A stretch of DNA of 64,000 nt from Pseudobutyrivibrio ruminis DSM 9787 (GTDB lineage: Bacteria; Bacillota; Clostridia; Lachnospirales; Lachnospiraceae). The stretch's first letter is position 1. Each line of letters begins with the position of its first letter. A model generated the notes under the pieces. The model did no database searches, was not told the DNA's origin, and worked only from the letters and a program-made list of their open reading frames with translations. Position numbers and translations under genes: made by a program. Positions 7,556 through 15,954 of this stretch are shown one piece after another. The DNA lies in assembly GCF_900218035.1 (NCBI RefSeq), contig NZ_OBMR01000007.1:185534-249533 (forward strand), read 5' to 3'.

Positions 7556-8179
7556 ATGCTCAATCCTTACAGCGTTTTAGGTGTCGAAAGAGGCGCCTCA
7601 GATGAGGAAATAAAAAAAGCATACAGAAATCTCAGTAGAAAATATCATCCTGATGCCAATATCAATAATCCTAACAAGGCTCAGGCAGAAGAAAAATTCA
7701 AAGAGATTCAGGCAGCTTACAACCAGATAATGGATGAGCGCCAAAATGGCAGCTACTCTAACAGCTACAGTGACAACTACTCTTACGGATATAACTCCTA
7801 CGGTAGTCAGGGCGCTGGCTCAGTAGAGATGCAGGCAGCTGCCAACTATATCAACGCCAGACAGTTTGCCGCCGCAATGAATGTGCTTTACAGCATTCCT
7901 GACAGCGGCCGAAATGGGCAGTGGTATTTCTTCGCTTCAGTAGCATCTCAGGGACTTGGCAATTTAAATGACGCCAGGGAATTCATTTCCAGGGCTATTG
8001 CATTAGAGCCAAGCAACTTTAGATATAGACAGTTTGAGCAAAGCATCAACTTTGCCAGTGGTTGGTATGAAAACAGAAGTGCCAGCTACGGCTACTACAG
8101 ACCATATTCTGGTGTAGCCAGATGGTGTATTAGCATGGCTTTCTTAAACTTAATTTGCAACCTATGTTGCTTCTTTTAA
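7556..8179 (+). CDS. J-domain (DnaJ-like) protein with C-terminal membrane segment
   Basis: 207 residues. A J domain fills residues 1-62, with the HPD motif at 31-33, the part that stimulates the Hsp70 (DnaK) ATPase. A Tyr/Ser/Gly-rich linker follows, then about 80 residues of TPR-like helices ([20 protein letters not shown] and [19 protein letters not shown]), and a hydrophobic C-terminal helix that could anchor it in the membrane. There is no G/F-rich segment, zinc centre or CTD, so it is not DnaJ itself but a class C co-chaperone, probably with a dedicated client. Its ATG directly follows the DUF5685 stop codon. Confidence 0.88.
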   Translation: MLNPYSVLGVERGASDEEIKKAYRNLSRKYHPDANINNPNKAQAEEKFKEIQAAYNQIMDERQNGSYSNSYSDNYSYGYNSYGSQGAGSVEMQAAANYINARQFAAAMNVLYSIPDSGRNGQWYFFASVASQGLGNLNDAREFISRAIALEPSNFRYRQFEQSINFASGWYENRSASYGYYRPYSGVARWCISMAFLNLICNLCCFF

Positions 8180-8258
8180 TTAGTTAATTACTTGGTCATT
8201 CGGACCGTTCATATATTTTCTCCCTTCAAATGCATGTCGGTTGATGTGCAAAAGAAAA

Positions 8259-8294
8259 GAACCTTGGGCTTCAGCCACCCAAAGGTTCTTTTTT
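8259..8294. terminator. Bidirectional terminator between convergent genes
   Basis: GAACCTTGGG and CCCAAAGGTTC form a stem with one bulged base, followed by TTTTTT on the plus strand and preceded by AAAAGAAAA, which gives a U-rich tail on the minus strand. It ends both the J-domain operon and the SGNH hydrolase gene. Confidence 0.85.
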
Positions 8295-8309
8295 CGTTTT
8301 AAATATTAT

Positions 8310-9242
8310 TTATAATTCATCAGTTACTTTCTGAATTAGACTTGTAAAATCATTTGTAGTGGTAGTGAAAATCTGATCCTTTTTACCTGCTCCAAATGCA
8401 TTTTTAAAATCGTTCTTTAATCCAACTTGACCACTCTGATTTGGATGAATATCTGCTATTCCTCCTGCCTCATTATATTGGAAATAATAAATGTTGGCCA
8501 AATCTGAATTATCTACATAGTATACCTTGTCATTATAAGCAGCTGCATCCTTAAAGTAGTTTTGAACCTCATTAGCTGCCACGCCATACTGCTCAGCTAA
8601 CAATGCGCTTTCGTCTGTTGTAAAAGCAAACATATCCTGGAACATTCTTGTAAATGTTTCCTGCTCAAAATATACTGTTGCTATGTAGATATCTGCATCT
8701 GCGTTGTACTCTCGGATAGTAGAAATAATCTGATCTAAATCATCTTTTACACCAGTAATGTATGTTTGATGATAGTAGTTGTCTTTGTCTGCAAGTACGT
8801 CAGTAGCCTGTGTAATACATGTAGGGATATCTGTTTCTGGTGGGAAATAATAATAAAATGGAAGTGAAATCAATCCACTATCTGCCAAACTATAAATCAT
8901 GGCATATGTAATATTATTTGCACCAACCTGTAATGTAATTACATTTGAATTCTTGATGTCGTTAATGACAGTCTCATCTGTCTTAATCTGCTCAAGCACA
9001 TCCCCTGTCTTGTAACCTCCAATACCGTGATTACAAAGTGTCATATACACATCATACTGAAGCATATCTGTACACAAGTATTCTGGATATGTGGTCCAAT
9101 CCTTTCCAGCGTATGTGTTTGGGTCTGTCAAACTATCCCCCAATGCTGTATAAACAAGACTAAGCGTAGTGGCATTTGCCTGAGTGGATAAAACAAAAAC
9201 ACTAAGCACCACTGATGCTAATGATATTAGTTTTTTCTTCAT
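8310..9242 (-). CDS. Secreted SGNH/GDSL-family hydrolase
   Basis: 310 residues counted from the ATG at 9242, which directly opens a signal peptide (MKKKLISLASVVLSVFVLST, cleavage near ANA); an upstream ATG at 9302 would put a basic stretch before the signal and is less likely. The mature protein has the SGNH blocks: block I ALGDSLTDP with the nucleophile Ser, block III LQVGANNIT with the oxyanion Asn, and block V DIHPNQSGQ with the Asp-His pair. The family hydrolyses ester bonds of lipids, acetylated sugars or cell-wall polymers; the substrate here is unknown. It is monocistronic. Confidence 0.85.
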   Translation of the reverse strand: MKKKLISLASVVLSVFVLSTQANATTLSLVYTALGDSLTDPNTYAGKDWTTYPEYLCTDMLQYDVYMTLCNHGIGGYKTGDVLEQIKTDETVINDIKNSNVITLQVGANNITYAMIYSLADSGLISLPFYYYFPPETDIPTCITQATDVLADKDNYYHQTYITGVKDDLDQIISTIREYNADADIYIATVYFEQETFTRMFQDMFAFTTDESALLAEQYGVAANEVQNYFKDAAAYNDKVYYVDNSDLANIYYFQYNEAGGIADIHPNQSGQVGLKNDFKNAFGAGKKDQIFTTTTNDFTSLIQKVTDEL

Positions 9243-9351
9243 AATAAGTCGCCTACTTTTCTGTTTTCTCTTTAATGTTTTAACTGTATTATATTCTTTC
9301 ATACAGTTTAAATATTGTCAAGCAAGGCTTATTTGAAGAACTGCATCTCTT

Positions 9352-9696
9352 TTAGTCAGCTATAACCTCTTTGAGGATAACCTCGTTTCCTGTAACAAGA
9401 TAAGTGTTGCCACTGCCACAATGTGGACATGTTTTGCCGTAAGCAACTGTCTCGTACTCCTGTTTACAATCCTCGCAGAAAGTCACTGCCTTAATAGTTT
9501 CGCAAGTAAGCTTGCTGCCATCAAGTCTTGGATACTTTTTAGCATTCCAAGCCCAGCAATCAATAAGATAGTCCGGAATAACTGTAGATACCTCACCAAT
9601 CGAAAGAACTACTTCACTGATGTGATCTGCATTATTCTCCTGAGCTACCTCTTCTACCTGTTTCGCCACATGAAACACAATACCTAATTCATGCAT
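9352..9696 (-). CDS. hypA: HypA-type nickel metallochaperone
   Basis: 114 residues starting MHELGIV, the invariant HypA N-terminus in which the Met amine, His2 and Glu3 bind Ni(II). A zinc site follows with CEDC near residue 73 and CPHC near residue 90. HypA inserts nickel into [NiFe] hydrogenases and sometimes urease. The ATG overlaps the end region of the large flavoprotein gene (stop at 9700-9698, start at 9696), so it is the last gene of the operon that begins with a cooC-like gene. No hydrogenase or urease gene is in the window, so its client may lie within this operon or elsewhere on the chromosome. Confidence 0.93.
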   Translation of the reverse strand: MHELGIVFHVAKQVEEVAQENNADHISEVVLSIGEVSTVIPDYLIDCWAWNAKKYPRLDGSKLTCETIKAVTFCEDCKQEYETVAYGKTCPHCGSGNTYLVTGNEVILKEVIAD

Positions 9697-9697
9697 A

Positions 9698-12580
9698 TTA
9701 CTTATTACCCTTCTTATACTCCTTGTGGGCCTTTTCTGCAGCCTTCTCCGCGTCAGTCTTACGCGAGAATGCAATCTTAGCCGCACGTTTTACTGCATAA
9801 GCACCGATATACTTGAATTTATCCTCAGACTTAACCATGTGTGTGCACTCTGGATGAGTTCTGTGGAGGGTGATAGCGTCGAAGGCACACTTAGTTGTGC
9901 AGACACCACATCCGATACACTTATTCTCATCAACAACTGATGCGCCACACTTTAAGCAACGGCTAGCCTCAGCCTTTACCTGCTCTTCTGTAAGTGTAAG
10001 GTGAGCATCACGGAATGAATGCTTCATATCAATGCTTGTATCTATAGCTGGCTCATTTCTGCCCGCTGTGTCATATTCTTCCACAAGAATGTTGTCTTTG
10101 TCAAGCTCAATAAAGTCACGACGATTCTTACCGATTGTCATAGAGCAGCCTGGCTGTACGAATCTGTGAAGAGAATCTGCTGCACACTTACCAGCTTCGA
10201 TAGCGTCGATAGCAAACTTAGGACCAGAATATACATCACCACCAACAAAAATGTCTGGCTGTGCTGTCTGGTATGTAAGTTTGTCCGCTACTGGATAATT
10301 ACCGTGCCAGAATTCTACCTTTTCTTTTCCATCACCAAGGAGTCCGCCCCACTCGATGCCCTGACCGATAGCAAAGATGATGTGCTTGCACTCTACTGTC
10401 ATTGTGTCATTCTCATCGTACTGAGGATTGAACTTGTGGTCAGCATCAAATACAGATGTACACTTCTTGAATACGATACCAGATACATTGCCATCAGCAT
10501 CCTTGAGAACTTCCTTTGGACCCCAACCATTGTTGATTGCGATGTCTTCTTCAAGAGTCTCTGTAATTTCTGAGTTATTAGCTGGCATCTCGTCTCTAGA
10601 CTCAAGACAGAACATCTGTGGGTTGCCAGCACCAAATCTAGCAGCTGTACGTACGCAGTCGATAGCTACGTTACCACCACCGACAACAACTACGTTGCCT
10701 TCCATCTTCTGGCTCTGGTCTTCAAGTGCCTTGTGAAGGAATGTAACAGCGATATCAATACCATCCTTTGCGTCTGTTCCAGGGATTGGTGGAATCTTAC
10801 CACCCTGACATCCGATTGCTATATAGAATGCCTTGTAGCCCTGAGCACGAAGCTCATCAAGTGTGATATCCTTACCAACTTCAACGTTGCACTTAATCGT
10901 GGCGCCAAGCTGACGGATAACATCGATTTCAGCTTCAACAACATCCTTCTCAAGCTTCCATGTTGGAATACCCCATGTGAGCATACCACCTGGACGGCTG
11001 TTCTTTTCGAATACTGTTGGCTTGTAACCCTTTGTTGCAAGATAGTAAGCACATGAAAGACCTGCAGGGCCTGAACCGATGATTGCAATCTTGTCATCCC
11101 ACTGTGTTAAACGGTTTGAAGGGATGTCGATTGGTGGAATATATCTTGTCTCAGCATGAAGATCACGCTCAGCAATAAACTTCTTGATATCATCGATAGC
11201 AACTGGTGCATCGATAGTGCCACGTGTACAAGCAGCCTCACATCTCTTGTTACATACACGACCGCAGATAGCTGGGAATGGGTTATCCTTCTTGATGAGT
11301 GCAAGAGCATCATCATAGCGGCCATTCTTTGCCATGTTTACATAACCCTGAACAGATACGTGTGCAGGACATGCTACCTTACATGGAGCTGTACCTGTGT
11401 CATAGCAGTTCTTTCTATTGTCATCACGATAATTCTCGTTGTATTTATCCTTGCCCCAGTGAACTCTGTCTGGAAGAACTACCTTTGGATATTCAACCTC
11501 GCTACCATCCTTCTTGCAAAGCTTCTGACCAAGCTTAACAGCGCCTGCTGGGCAGTACTCAACACACTTACCACAAGCCACACACTTCTCAGCTTCAACG
11601 TGAGCTGTGTATGCTGAACGTGACATATTAGGTGTGTTGAAAAGCTGTGATGTACGAAGGGCATTACAAATGTTTACGTTACAGTTGCAAAGACCGAAGA
11701 TTTTGTTTTCACCATCGATGTTTGTAATCTGGTGAACGAAGCCAAGTGTCTCAGCACGCTCAACGATGCGCATAGCCTCTTCGTATGTGATATCGTGGCC
11801 CTTGCCTGTCTCACGACAGTAGTCAGCGAAATCACCAAGACCGATACACCAGTTCATCTCGTCATCACCGCAACCTTCTTCTAGGCAGGCACGTGATACA
11901 CGGCATGAACATTGGCCTACACCGATATGGCCTTCGTATTTCTTGAGCCAATATGAAATCTGCTCAAGGTCTACCTTTTCGTTTTCGAACTCGATAGCCT
12001 TCTCAACAGGAATTACGTGCATACCTACACCAGCGCCGCCTGGTGGGATGAGGTGTGTCAAACCATCAAGTGGAATGTATGTCATTCTCTCGAAGAATGA
12101 TGCTACAGCTGGATGCTGCTTAATTCTATTGTTTGAACGCTCACCTGGAACTGACTCTTCCATGTTGAAAAGCTCAGCAGAACCTGGAACAAAGATAGGA
12201 AGCACATATCTTCTCTCAGACTGTGGTGCTGTACGTCCATTGTGGTCATAGTGGTTACCATAATCGTACTCTAAAAGTCCGATGTATGACATATCATCAA
12301 GTAACTTCTGGAAAGCCTCTTTATCCTTTGCTTTCTCAGGATTCATTTTGCAGAGATCCTCAAATGTGTAGTGATGACGAACCTTCATTGTAAGGCCAAC
12401 CTCAGCCATCTCCTCTGTTACGATTTCTGCAAGACCCCAGTACTCTGGGTCCTCTACCTTAACGCCAAACATCTTGTGTGGCATTACATCTGTTATTTTT
12501 CTTCCAAGCTCAATAATCTTCTTGCTTGGCTCTTTATCGTTCATATGTGGTGGAACGATTACTTTGCTCATTTCTGGCAT
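9698..12580 (-). CDS. Large Fe-S/FAD oxidoreductase (GltD-like) with N-terminal Cys-rich domain
   Basis: 960 residues in several modules. Residues 1-310 are an unassigned Cys-rich domain (QCSCRVSRAC near 223-232, GLCNCNVNIC near 297-305). A ferredoxin-like 4Fe-4S site follows with C333, C336, C339 and C343. Residues 395-460 hold the GltD-type Cys-rich segment (CKVACPAHVSVQGYVNMA, CGRVCNKRCEAACTRG). An FAD Rossmann fold has GSGPAG at 502-507 and an NAD(P) fold has GGGNVA at about 634-639. A second ferredoxin site (C888, C891, C894, C898) is near the C-terminus. The layout is that of electron-bifurcating or NAD(P)H:ferredoxin-type flavoproteins. In this operon it is the natural electron donor to the activase and HgdB-like pair; that role is inferred. 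AAAGGGAG precedes the ATG. Confidence 0.88.
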   Translation of the reverse strand: MPEMSKVIVPPHMNDKEPSKKIIELGRKITDVMPHKMFGVKVEDPEYWGLAEIVTEEMAEVGLTMKVRHHYTFEDLCKMNPEKAKDKEAFQKLLDDMSYIGLLEYDYGNHYDHNGRTAPQSERRYVLPIFVPGSAELFNMEESVPGERSNNRIKQHPAVASFFERMTYIPLDGLTHLIPPGGAGVGMHVIPVEKAIEFENEKVDLEQISYWLKKYEGHIGVGQCSCRVSRACLEEGCGDDEMNWCIGLGDFADYCRETGKGHDITYEEAMRIVERAETLGFVHQITNIDGENKIFGLCNCNVNICNALRTSQLFNTPNMSRSAYTAHVEAEKCVACGKCVEYCPAGAVKLGQKLCKKDGSEVEYPKVVLPDRVHWGKDKYNENYRDDNRKNCYDTGTAPCKVACPAHVSVQGYVNMAKNGRYDDALALIKKDNPFPAICGRVCNKRCEAACTRGTIDAPVAIDDIKKFIAERDLHAETRYIPPIDIPSNRLTQWDDKIAIIGSGPAGLSCAYYLATKGYKPTVFEKNSRPGGMLTWGIPTWKLEKDVVEAEIDVIRQLGATIKCNVEVGKDITLDELRAQGYKAFYIAIGCQGGKIPPIPGTDAKDGIDIAVTFLHKALEDQSQKMEGNVVVVGGGNVAIDCVRTAARFGAGNPQMFCLESRDEMPANNSEITETLEEDIAINNGWGPKEVLKDADGNVSGIVFKKCTSVFDADHKFNPQYDENDTMTVECKHIIFAIGQGIEWGGLLGDGKEKVEFWHGNYPVADKLTYQTAQPDIFVGGDVYSGPKFAIDAIEAGKCAADSLHRFVQPGCSMTIGKNRRDFIELDKDNILVEEYDTAGRNEPAIDTSIDMKHSFRDAHLTLTEEQVKAEASRCLKCGASVVDENKCIGCGVCTTKCAFDAITLHRTHPECTHMVKSEDKFKYIGAYAVKRAAKIAFSRKTDAEKAAEKAHKEYKKGNK

Positions 12581-12641
12581 ATCCTATACTCCCTTTCTTA
12601 ACTATAATCCGGCAGTTACGCCTACTGCCTCATTTAAATAT

Positions 12642-13352
12642 TTAATGAACTGAGAAATGGAGTTCACGCAAGCCCTCCACTTCATCACAAACCTTCTGCA
12701 ATGAGCAGCTTCCGCAGTCCATCATTACATTCTTGAAGATATGATCTATTGCGCCAGTGATATCTTCAAGATGCTTTGCCTGCTCAGCTAATGACCTGTA
12801 GTCAAAAGCTGGGTCAGTTATAAATATGAGCTTTACAGCTTCAATATTTTTGTTTTCATGGTAGGTATCAAGGAACAGCTTTCCGACCTTGGCAAAATCT
12901 AATCCCTCATTGAGAGCTTCCTTGCCAACTCGTACCGGCTCTCTGTTGTTTGATGCAGAGATGCGTGTCATGTACCCCTTAGGATTAATGTGATACCTAA
13001 CGTATTCTATTTTTCTAATTGCATTATAAAGTGCATTGCCATCCCCAAGGCTTTCCTCAGCCACCTTCACAATGGCTATTCTTGCGTATGGCGTGTCGTT
13101 TTTGATTTCATTTAAATCTGGACCAATCAAAATAACTTCATCCGCATTTACGAATTCGTCATTACAGGTAACAGCCATAGCTGATACTGCAGGATTAGTA
13201 CCTCCTCCCAATTCATAAGCCATATCAGCTCTAAGAATTAGATTATGGTCTCCCACATCAGTCCAATTCGCATTTACGATATCAAGACTCTTGGCCTTAG
13301 AAATATCTAATCCAGCAAGCAACTCTTTAATGCTTTCATCATATAGCTTCAT
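12642..13352 (-). CDS. CODH/ACS-like small protein (possible acetyl-CoA synthase N-terminal-domain relative)
   Basis: 236 residues. The C-terminal segment MMDCGSCSLQKVCDEVEG has Cys 213, 216 and 222, with another Cys at 63, enough for an Fe-S or metal site. The wording of that segment and the preceding Rossmann-like region (DEVILIGPDLNEI, KLIFITDPAF) recall proteins annotated as the carbon-monoxide-dehydrogenase/acetyl-CoA-synthase beta-subunit family, but at about a third of the ACS length and without the A-cluster region. I hold that assignment loosely. It overlaps the 52-residue membrane-protein gene by one base (TAATG), so both are translated in a coupled way within the cooC-hypA operon. 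Confidence 0.6.
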   Translation of the reverse strand: MKLYDESIKELLAGLDISKAKSLDIVNANWTDVGDHNLILRADMAYELGGGTNPAVSAMAVTCNDEFVNADEVILIGPDLNEIKNDTPYARIAIVKVAEESLGDGNALYNAIRKIEYVRYHINPKGYMTRISASNNREPVRVGKEALNEGLDFAKVGKLFLDTYHENKNIEAVKLIFITDPAFDYRSLAEQAKHLEDITGAIDHIFKNVMMDCGSCSLQKVCDEVEGLRELHFSVH

Positions 13353-13510
13353 TAAATCTTTCTATCTTTCTTAATCTTATCGTAATGCTTTGCAAGCAGT
13401 GGCTGTAATGCGCTTGTGAGCTTCATATCCAGGTTGAAAAAGTAAACTATCATGGATAAAATCCAAAGGCATATCAACACTATTGCGATAATTCCTAAAA
13501 CTTTCAACAT
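13352..13510 (-). CDS. 52-residue single-pass membrane protein in the cooC-hypA operon
   Basis: The ATG at 13510 overlaps the activase stop (TAATG), and the TAA at 13352 overlaps the next ATG in the same way. AAAGGAA lies 7 nt upstream. The protein opens MLKVLGIIAIVLICLWILSM, a single membrane helix over residues 4-25, and ends in a Lys/Arg-rich cytoplasmic tail (KHYDKIKKDRKI). Exact stop-start overlaps at both ends show it is a real gene. It may anchor the otherwise soluble enzyme complex to the membrane. No family recognised. Confidence 0.85.
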   Translation of the reverse strand: MLKVLGIIAIVLICLWILSMIVYFFNLDMKLTSALQPLLAKHYDKIKKDRKI

Positions 13511-14301
13511 TATCTATTTCCTTTCTTGCGAGCAAACTCAGCTGCACCAAGTGCACCCATGAGCTGTGGGTCAATTGGAAGGTCTATAACCTTCAGCTTA
13601 AGAACCTGCTCGATGGCAGCCTTGAGTCCTGCATTCTTTGCGCATCCACCTGTAAGTGTAATCTTATCTGTGGCACCAGCCTTCTTAGACATTACAAAGC
13701 ATCTCTTTGCAACTGAAAGCTCAATACCTGCTGCAATTTCATCCATTGGCTTTCCCTCTCCAACAAGAGAGATTACCTCTGACTCCGCAAATACGGTACA
13801 CTGAGCTGTAATTGGAATGACATTCTTGGCCTTGAGAGAAAGATTTGAGAACTCATCCAAATCCATCTCAAATGCTCTAGCCATGGCCTCAAAGAAACGA
13901 CCTGTTCCTGCTGCACACTTATCATTCATGGCAAAATTAAGAACTGTTCCATCAGTATCAACTGCTATTCCCTTTACATCCTGACCACCGATATCAATGA
14001 TAGCCTTTACTGTTGGGTCAGCCACATGGACACCCATAGCATGGCAGCTAATCTCTGAGATATTTTCATCTGCAAAAGGAACCTTGTTACGGCCATATCC
14101 TGTACCTACAAGATAAGTCAAATCCTCTGCACTATTTAAATCTGGCACCTGTGCCACTGCCTGATCAAGGGCATCCTGACAAGATAGCACAGCATTTATC
14201 CTACTCTTTAAGGTGACGTCCGCCACCATTTTTCCATTCTCATCTATAATGACACATTTAGTATATGTACTACCTGAGTCACATCCACCAAAATATTTCA
14301 T
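13510..14301 (-). CDS. 2-hydroxyacyl-CoA dehydratase/benzoyl-CoA reductase activase (ASKHA ATPase, HgdC/BadG type)
   Basis: 263 residues from the ATG at 14301, chosen because AAAGGAG lies 9 nt upstream. It has the acetate-kinase/actin fold: phosphate loop GCDSGSTYTKC at residues 6-16, and the two family Cys motifs NDKCAAGTGRF (C129) and TAQCTVFAESEV (C168), which in the homodimer bridge one 4Fe-4S cluster. In HgdC and BadFG, ATP hydrolysis at this subunit drives an electron to very low potential and injects it into a HgdAB-type partner. Here the partners are the two HgdB-like proteins encoded just upstream. A pair of strong hairpins separates it from them. Confidence 0.93.
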   Translation of the reverse strand: MKYFGGCDSGSTYTKCVIIDENGKMVADVTLKSRINAVLSCQDALDQAVAQVPDLNSAEDLTYLVGTGYGRNKVPFADENISEISCHAMGVHVADPTVKAIIDIGGQDVKGIAVDTDGTVLNFAMNDKCAAGTGRFFEAMARAFEMDLDEFSNLSLKAKNVIPITAQCTVFAESEVISLVGEGKPMDEIAAGIELSVAKRCFVMSKKAGATDKITLTGGCAKNAGLKAAIEQVLKLKVIDLPIDPQLMGALGAAEFARKKGNR

Positions 14302-14323
14302 ATATTTATTCTCCTTTCGGGAA

Positions 14324-14401
14324 GACGCAGCCATTATAATTGCTTCGCAAGGCTGCGTCGTGGGAAACGATTTTACAAATCAAGTTTGTAAAATCATTTC
14401 C
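14324..14401 (-). other. Two consecutive hairpins between HgdB-like and activase genes
   Basis: On the minus strand a hairpin of GGAAATGATTTTACAAA with TTTGTAAAATCGTTTCC (14363-14401, one mismatch, five-base loop) is followed by GACGCAGCC with GGCTGCGTC (14324-14359). They fill the only sizable gap inside this otherwise coupled stretch. Neither has a proper U-run, so they look like RNA processing or stability elements, or attenuators, that set the ratio of activase to its partner. Confidence 0.6.
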
Positions 14402-14403
14402 GT

Positions 14404-15954
14404 TTACCATAAATTAGTATCGTCGTAGTCCTCCAACGTTGGGTCCAGTGGCTCTTCGCGAAGGACTGAGCGCATGTAGCGGTTTACGTCCTGTCGAAGA
14501 TTCTTTCTTGGAATGACACGTGGATCATAAAGGTCATGGTTTACCCAAACTAATTTGATACCGTGTTCTCTTGCCTGCTCTTCGAACATACCATGCATAC
14601 CATCAAGTGCCTTGCAGGCGATGTGCTCCCAAAGAATAACCATGTCTGCACGGAATTCCTCACAGTATCTCCAAAGGTCATCAAGAAGCACCTCATAGCC
14701 ACCATGAGTACGATTTCTCATAATCATGTTTTCATACTGATGTGCCATGTCGTAGATGGCCTGTTCCTTGTCGTCCTCTGAAATAGGATCCAGAGATACC
14801 ATTGTGAGCATGTCGAACATTGGAAGAATTCCCCAGCAGTTCAAAAGCCATGCAACAAAGTCTGTGTAGAATTGTGACTGAACGCCCCAAATAACTGCAC
14901 GATGACGATACTCTTTTGCAAGCATTGTCTTTTTCTGGTATGCCTCTGTTGCCATCTTGGTAATCTTTTTATCAAGCTTGGCAAATGCAGGAACCTTTCC
15001 AGCGATGGCCATATATTCTGTCTCGCGATAAAGCAGGATGTTGTTTCCGATAACCTGTGGATAATCTGTCTTTGTGATTTCAAGCCACTCAGTACATTCG
15101 CGGGCACCTATGTTGATTCGCTTAGCGCATTCAAAGTAATAATCCCAATCGAACTTTTCACCTGTCTGCTCTTCGATGAAGGCTATGGCATTTCTAACCT
15201 CCTGGGCTGCATACTCCTGAACACCAGGCTCTGTGTGACGAAGTGGTGTGGCAAGCTGATGAACTGGAATGCCATTTCGCTCCAGTGCTCTTGAAATAAC
15301 ACCATTTCCCATAAGCGAACCATCGCAAGTAGTGTTACATTGAACTGCACACTTACCAAAAACAGGCATATCCCCATCAATACATATGCCAGCCTCAGAT
15401 GCAGGCATAGGACAAACATCACCTGGCATACCACATTCCTGAACAACATCCAAATAATGTGTCATGGCATCTCCCTGAAGAAGAACGCATACATAACAGC
15501 TTGCTGTCTCCCAGCTAAGTCCCTCAAGATTTGGGAAACCACACATGATGTTGGTCATTTCGTTTTCATCCATAAGAACTACATGCTTTGACTTTTCTGG
15601 GCTTGCGCCAAGGTTTCTATCCATTGAAAAAATCTTTGTCAAAAGCTTTGCAACGTCCGATGCAACTAAATCGTATTCCTCTCGACAAATACGAAGCTGC
15701 GCTCCGCGAAGTCCCATGGAATGTTTATCAATCATCATTGGAACTGCCAAATAGTTGAGCATCCAACGATATCTGAAAAATCCCTTTACATTCTTTGGGT
15801 GGAGCATAAACTTTCCAAGCATAGCTATGATTCCAAGCCATCTGGTGTAGTCGTACCAGGTATCCCTGATTCCTCTCCACTCGCGGTGTTTAAAAACCTT
15901 TTTATCACCGCTATAAAGCTCTCCTAATTTTGAGCTGCCTACTGCTTTTCCCAT
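14404..15954 (-). CDS. 2-hydroxyacyl-CoA dehydratase D-component-like protein (HgdB/BcrB superfamily), long subunit
   Basis: 516 residues. The family core is visible as Cys-rich loops typical of the first Rossmann domain (SCYVCVLLQGD, ECGMPGDVCPMPASEAGIC, FGKCAVQCNTTCDGS) and a C-terminal domain with AVIWGVQSQFYTDFVAWLLN and MVILWEHIACKALDG. The N-terminal 100 residues are an extension rich in Arg and aromatics. In the family, Cys residues bind one 4Fe-4S or, in double-cubane-cluster proteins, an [8Fe-9S] cluster that reduces difficult substrates with electrons from the activase. Its ATG overlaps the stop of the 396-residue homologue (TAATG), so the two are probably a heterodimer. The substrate is unknown; no CoA-transferase, dehydrogenase or acyl-CoA gene is nearby. 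Confidence 0.85.
   Translation of the reverse strand: MGKAVGSSKLGELYSGDKKVFKHREWRGIRDTWYDYTRWLGIIAMLGKFMLHPKNVKGFFRYRWMLNYLAVPMMIDKHSMGLRGAQLRICREEYDLVASDVAKLLTKIFSMDRNLGASPEKSKHVVLMDENEMTNIMCGFPNLEGLSWETASCYVCVLLQGDAMTHYLDVVQECGMPGDVCPMPASEAGICIDGDMPVFGKCAVQCNTTCDGSLMGNGVISRALERNGIPVHQLATPLRHTEPGVQEYAAQEVRNAIAFIEEQTGEKFDWDYYFECAKRINIGARECTEWLEITKTDYPQVIGNNILLYRETEYMAIAGKVPAFAKLDKKITKMATEAYQKKTMLAKEYRHRAVIWGVQSQFYTDFVAWLLNCWGILPMFDMLTMVSLDPISEDDKEQAIYDMAHQYENMIMRNRTHGGYEVLLDDLWRYCEEFRADMVILWEHIACKALDGMHGMFEEQAREHGIKLVWVNHDLYDPRVIPRKNLRQDVNRYMRSVLREEPLDPTLEDYDDTNLW

Noticed and set aside
13377..13574. A 65-codon minus-strand frame overlapping the activase end
   Set aside because: It starts inside the activase coding sequence without a ribosome binding site. 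The overlapping 52-codon frame with exact stop-start coupling is the real gene.
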